14,957 nt of DNA from an uncultured bacterium (GTDB taxonomy: Bacteria > Methylomirabilota > Methylomirabilia > Rokubacteriales > CSP1-6): positions 1 to 14,957 of the forward strand of contig CAMLFJ010000016.1 in the NCBI GenBank assembly GCA_946479205.1. The letters are read 5' to 3'. Positions within the stretch are counted from its first letter, which is position 1. Every line of letters begins with the position of its first letter. Of this stretch, positions 14,801-14,957 are shown one piece after another. The notes below the pieces were generated by a model that made no database searches, was not told where the DNA came from, and was given only the letters and a program-made list of their open reading frames with translations. Made by a program: the position numbers and the translations under genes.

Positions 14801-14957
14801 CGGACCGCGGCCACCGCGCGGCTCATGCTGAGCGAGGCCGCCGCGGTGGCGGTGTTCCGCGAGTTCGCGATCCTGGACGAGGGCGCCGCGTCCATCCGCT
14901 TCGCCCCCGCGATCTTCGAGCTGGACCGGGCGACCCTGGCCGCGGTGCTCCGCGGCC
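11828..14957 (+). CDS. nrdJ: Class II (B12-dependent) ribonucleotide reductase, two inteins, 3' incomplete
   Basis: This frame is open for 1043 codons to the window edge. It encodes an adenosylcobalamin-dependent ribonucleoside reductase, which makes deoxyribonucleotides without needing O2. After removal of the two inteins the visible host protein is 456 residues: 1-182 and 548-821. Host motifs are S-P-Q-W-F-N-T-G-L at 137-145, P-H-A-C joined to C-F-I-Q-S-V-T-D-D-L, E-A-R-I-F-K-Y-G-S-G-S-G-T-N-F-S, D-H-P-D-I-L-T-F-I-R-W-K, N-N-S-V-R-V-P-N, and D-T-T-I-N-E-W-H-T-C-P just before the second insertion. There is no N-terminal ATP-cone. The ATG is fixed by a perfect AGGAGG (11817-11822) with a 5-nt spacer. 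The expected continuation S-E-Y and the rest of the barrel lie beyond the window. Activity depends on splicing of both inteins, because each interrupts the chain at an essential cysteine. Confidence 0.95.
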   Translation, partial: MRVARRFTREGQSPYAGIQFDQRVSEIKNPDGSTVFRQDGISVPAGWSGVATDILAQKYFRKSGVPQYAPDGKPLLDRDGRPVLGGERDARQVFHRLAGCWMHWGEKYGYFDTPSDARAFYDELCHMLAAQVAAPNSPQWFNTGLHYAYGLSGPAQGHHYVDPDTGVLTRASSAYERPQPHACQPFHALISTPEGPIPIGQIVTKNQVGLEVYDGRDEGVGTTRVVAVRENGEKAVFRIELRNGVAVEATGDHLVYAIANGVGAWRRVDEVEPGAALRLSTRTDVRRDSYHTEVDEAALVGWLQADGFVGQDGLSTDHSLAVEFTTIDKDELDFIVERVHRVFDGVHYHVRSMETRTPGLDIHRIRLYGEPLRPFVDKYGLLRSSADHAVPAMIQRAGRDAQAAYLRALFQAQGTVRLRSYWARQADVALSTISAGLAHGVQALLLNMGIYAKLGRGAETRETRRTPYVVSIVHAESRARFRDLIGFISDDKRQKLDTACSDQFAGKKLPALRDETVVRVECVGVQPVFDIQTESGQYLSNNVIVHNCFIQSVTDDLVNDGGIMDLWTREARIFKYGSGSGTNFSNLRGANEPLSGGGKSSGLMSFLRIGDRAAGAIKSGGTTRRAAKMVILNLDHPDILTFIRWKVVEEQKVAALVSGSRMTKRRLQAVLSAVRTPAGVEVDPRQNPALRSAVREARAALVPEGYIQRVLLLAGQGVREIHFPEYDTDWDSEAYYTVSGQNSNNSVRVPNAFFDVLARRGQWELKRRTDGKSAGAVPAEQLWDEIAHAAWACADPGVQYDTTINEWHTCPEDGRINASNPCVTGETLVATADGWQRIDALVGKTARVIGSDGEPHLVTRIFPTGHKPVFDLRTRLGYQVRITGDHKVLTVGRGDVAVADLTVGNRLTLRGAGFGRRRLATDLALGVGVAVAEGYLTQSVVRGHAQESLVLTTDAGESPILAAVADAVHAGRAALQAVGGLGRQAGSGVITRTAATARLMLSEAAAVAVFREFAILDEGAASIRFAPAIFELDRATLAAVLRG
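12374..13468 (+). other. NrdJ intein 1 (365 aa) with LAGLIDADG endonuclease domain
   Basis: An in-frame protein intron between P-H-A and C-F-I-Q-S of NrdJ. Splicing parts are complete: nucleophile C1 (NrdJ residue 183) with block A C-Q-P-F-H-A-L-I-S-T-P-E-G, block B T-G-D-H with T68 and H71, block F V-G-V-Q-P-V-F-D-I-Q-T, and a terminal V-I-V-H-N followed by Cys +1. Between them sits a homing-endonuclease region. Motif 1 is L-V-G-W-L-Q-A-D-G (intein 117-125) and motif 2 is L-R-A-L-F-Q-A-Q-G (224-232). In motif 2 the catalytic Asp is replaced by Gln (Q231), so DNA cleavage is probably lost while splicing should be intact. Removal joins A182 to C548. Confidence 0.93.
14291..14957 (+). other. 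NrdJ intein 2, N-terminal part, cut by window end
   Basis: This begins at the Cys after N-A-S-N-P, where an uninterrupted NrdJ would read N-P-C-S-E. Block A is C-V-T-G-E-T-L-V-A-T-A-D-G-W (NrdJ residue 822 is C1). Block B is I-T-G-D-H with T62 and H65. A LAGLIDADG-like motif 1 follows as L-G-V-G-V-A-V-A-E-G-Y-L (intein about 104-115), with Glu (E112) in the catalytic acid position. At least 222 residues are visible. Blocks F and G, motif 2 and the downstream junction lie outside the window. Its sequence is clearly different from intein 1. Confidence 0.88.

Noticed and set aside
1..14957. CRISPR array, tRNA, rRNA or transposase gene
   Set aside because: I saw no regularly spaced direct repeats, no tRNA-like cloverleaf with a CCA end, no rRNA stretch and no transposase motif on either strand by eye.

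Overview
This is a GC-rich chromosomal segment of a Gram-negative bacterium. An outer-membrane MlaA/VacJ lipoprotein shows that there is an outer membrane. The GC content (about 75-80% in sampled gene blocks), the ADP-forming acyl-CoA synthetase, the multi-domain cyclase and an intein-bearing B12-dependent ribonucleotide reductase would fit an uncultured lineage such as Rokubacteria/Methylomirabilota or a deltaproteobacterium-like group. That placement is inference from gene content only; no marker gene is present.

Layout, left to right. The 3' part of a DAO-family FAD oxidoreductase (to 679, +) is followed by an MgtE-type Mg2+ channel (717-2108, +). Convergent to these is a minus-strand pair, a GT4-like glycosyltransferase (4911-3718) whose 3' end overlaps an alkaline-phosphatase-superfamily hydrolase (3725-2166) by 8 bp. 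This pair has clearly lower GC than its neighbours and may be a surface-glycan module. Next come a large membrane-bound class III nucleotide cyclase (7479-5143, -) and, divergent from it, a single-chain ADP-forming acyl-CoA synthetase (7575-9674, +). The 95-bp gap between them holds a perfect 10-bp inverted repeat and putative -10 boxes so close to both start codons that both mRNAs could be leaderless.

The acyl-CoA synthetase converges on a small GlcG/HbpS-family protein (10218-9811, -). The gap between them is filled by a 127-nt nested palindrome with A/T tracts, which looks like a dispersed palindromic repeat that can also act as a two-way terminator. A 307-bp divergent promoter region leads to mlaA (10526-11533, +). 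After a TTGACA promoter and a leader of about 165 nt, the window ends in a class II (adenosylcobalamin-dependent) ribonucleotide reductase gene, nrdJ, open at the right edge.

The most striking feature is that nrdJ is interrupted in frame by two inteins. The first (365 residues) sits exactly before the Cys of the CFIQS motif, matching the redox-active Cys of other ribonucleotide reductases. The second (at least 222 residues, cut by the window end) begins at the NP|C site of the NPCSE motif, which carries the radical-forming Cys. Both replace the two most conserved cysteines of the enzyme, so the reductase can only work after both have spliced out. The genes otherwise form separate transcription units and no pathway linking all of them is evident.
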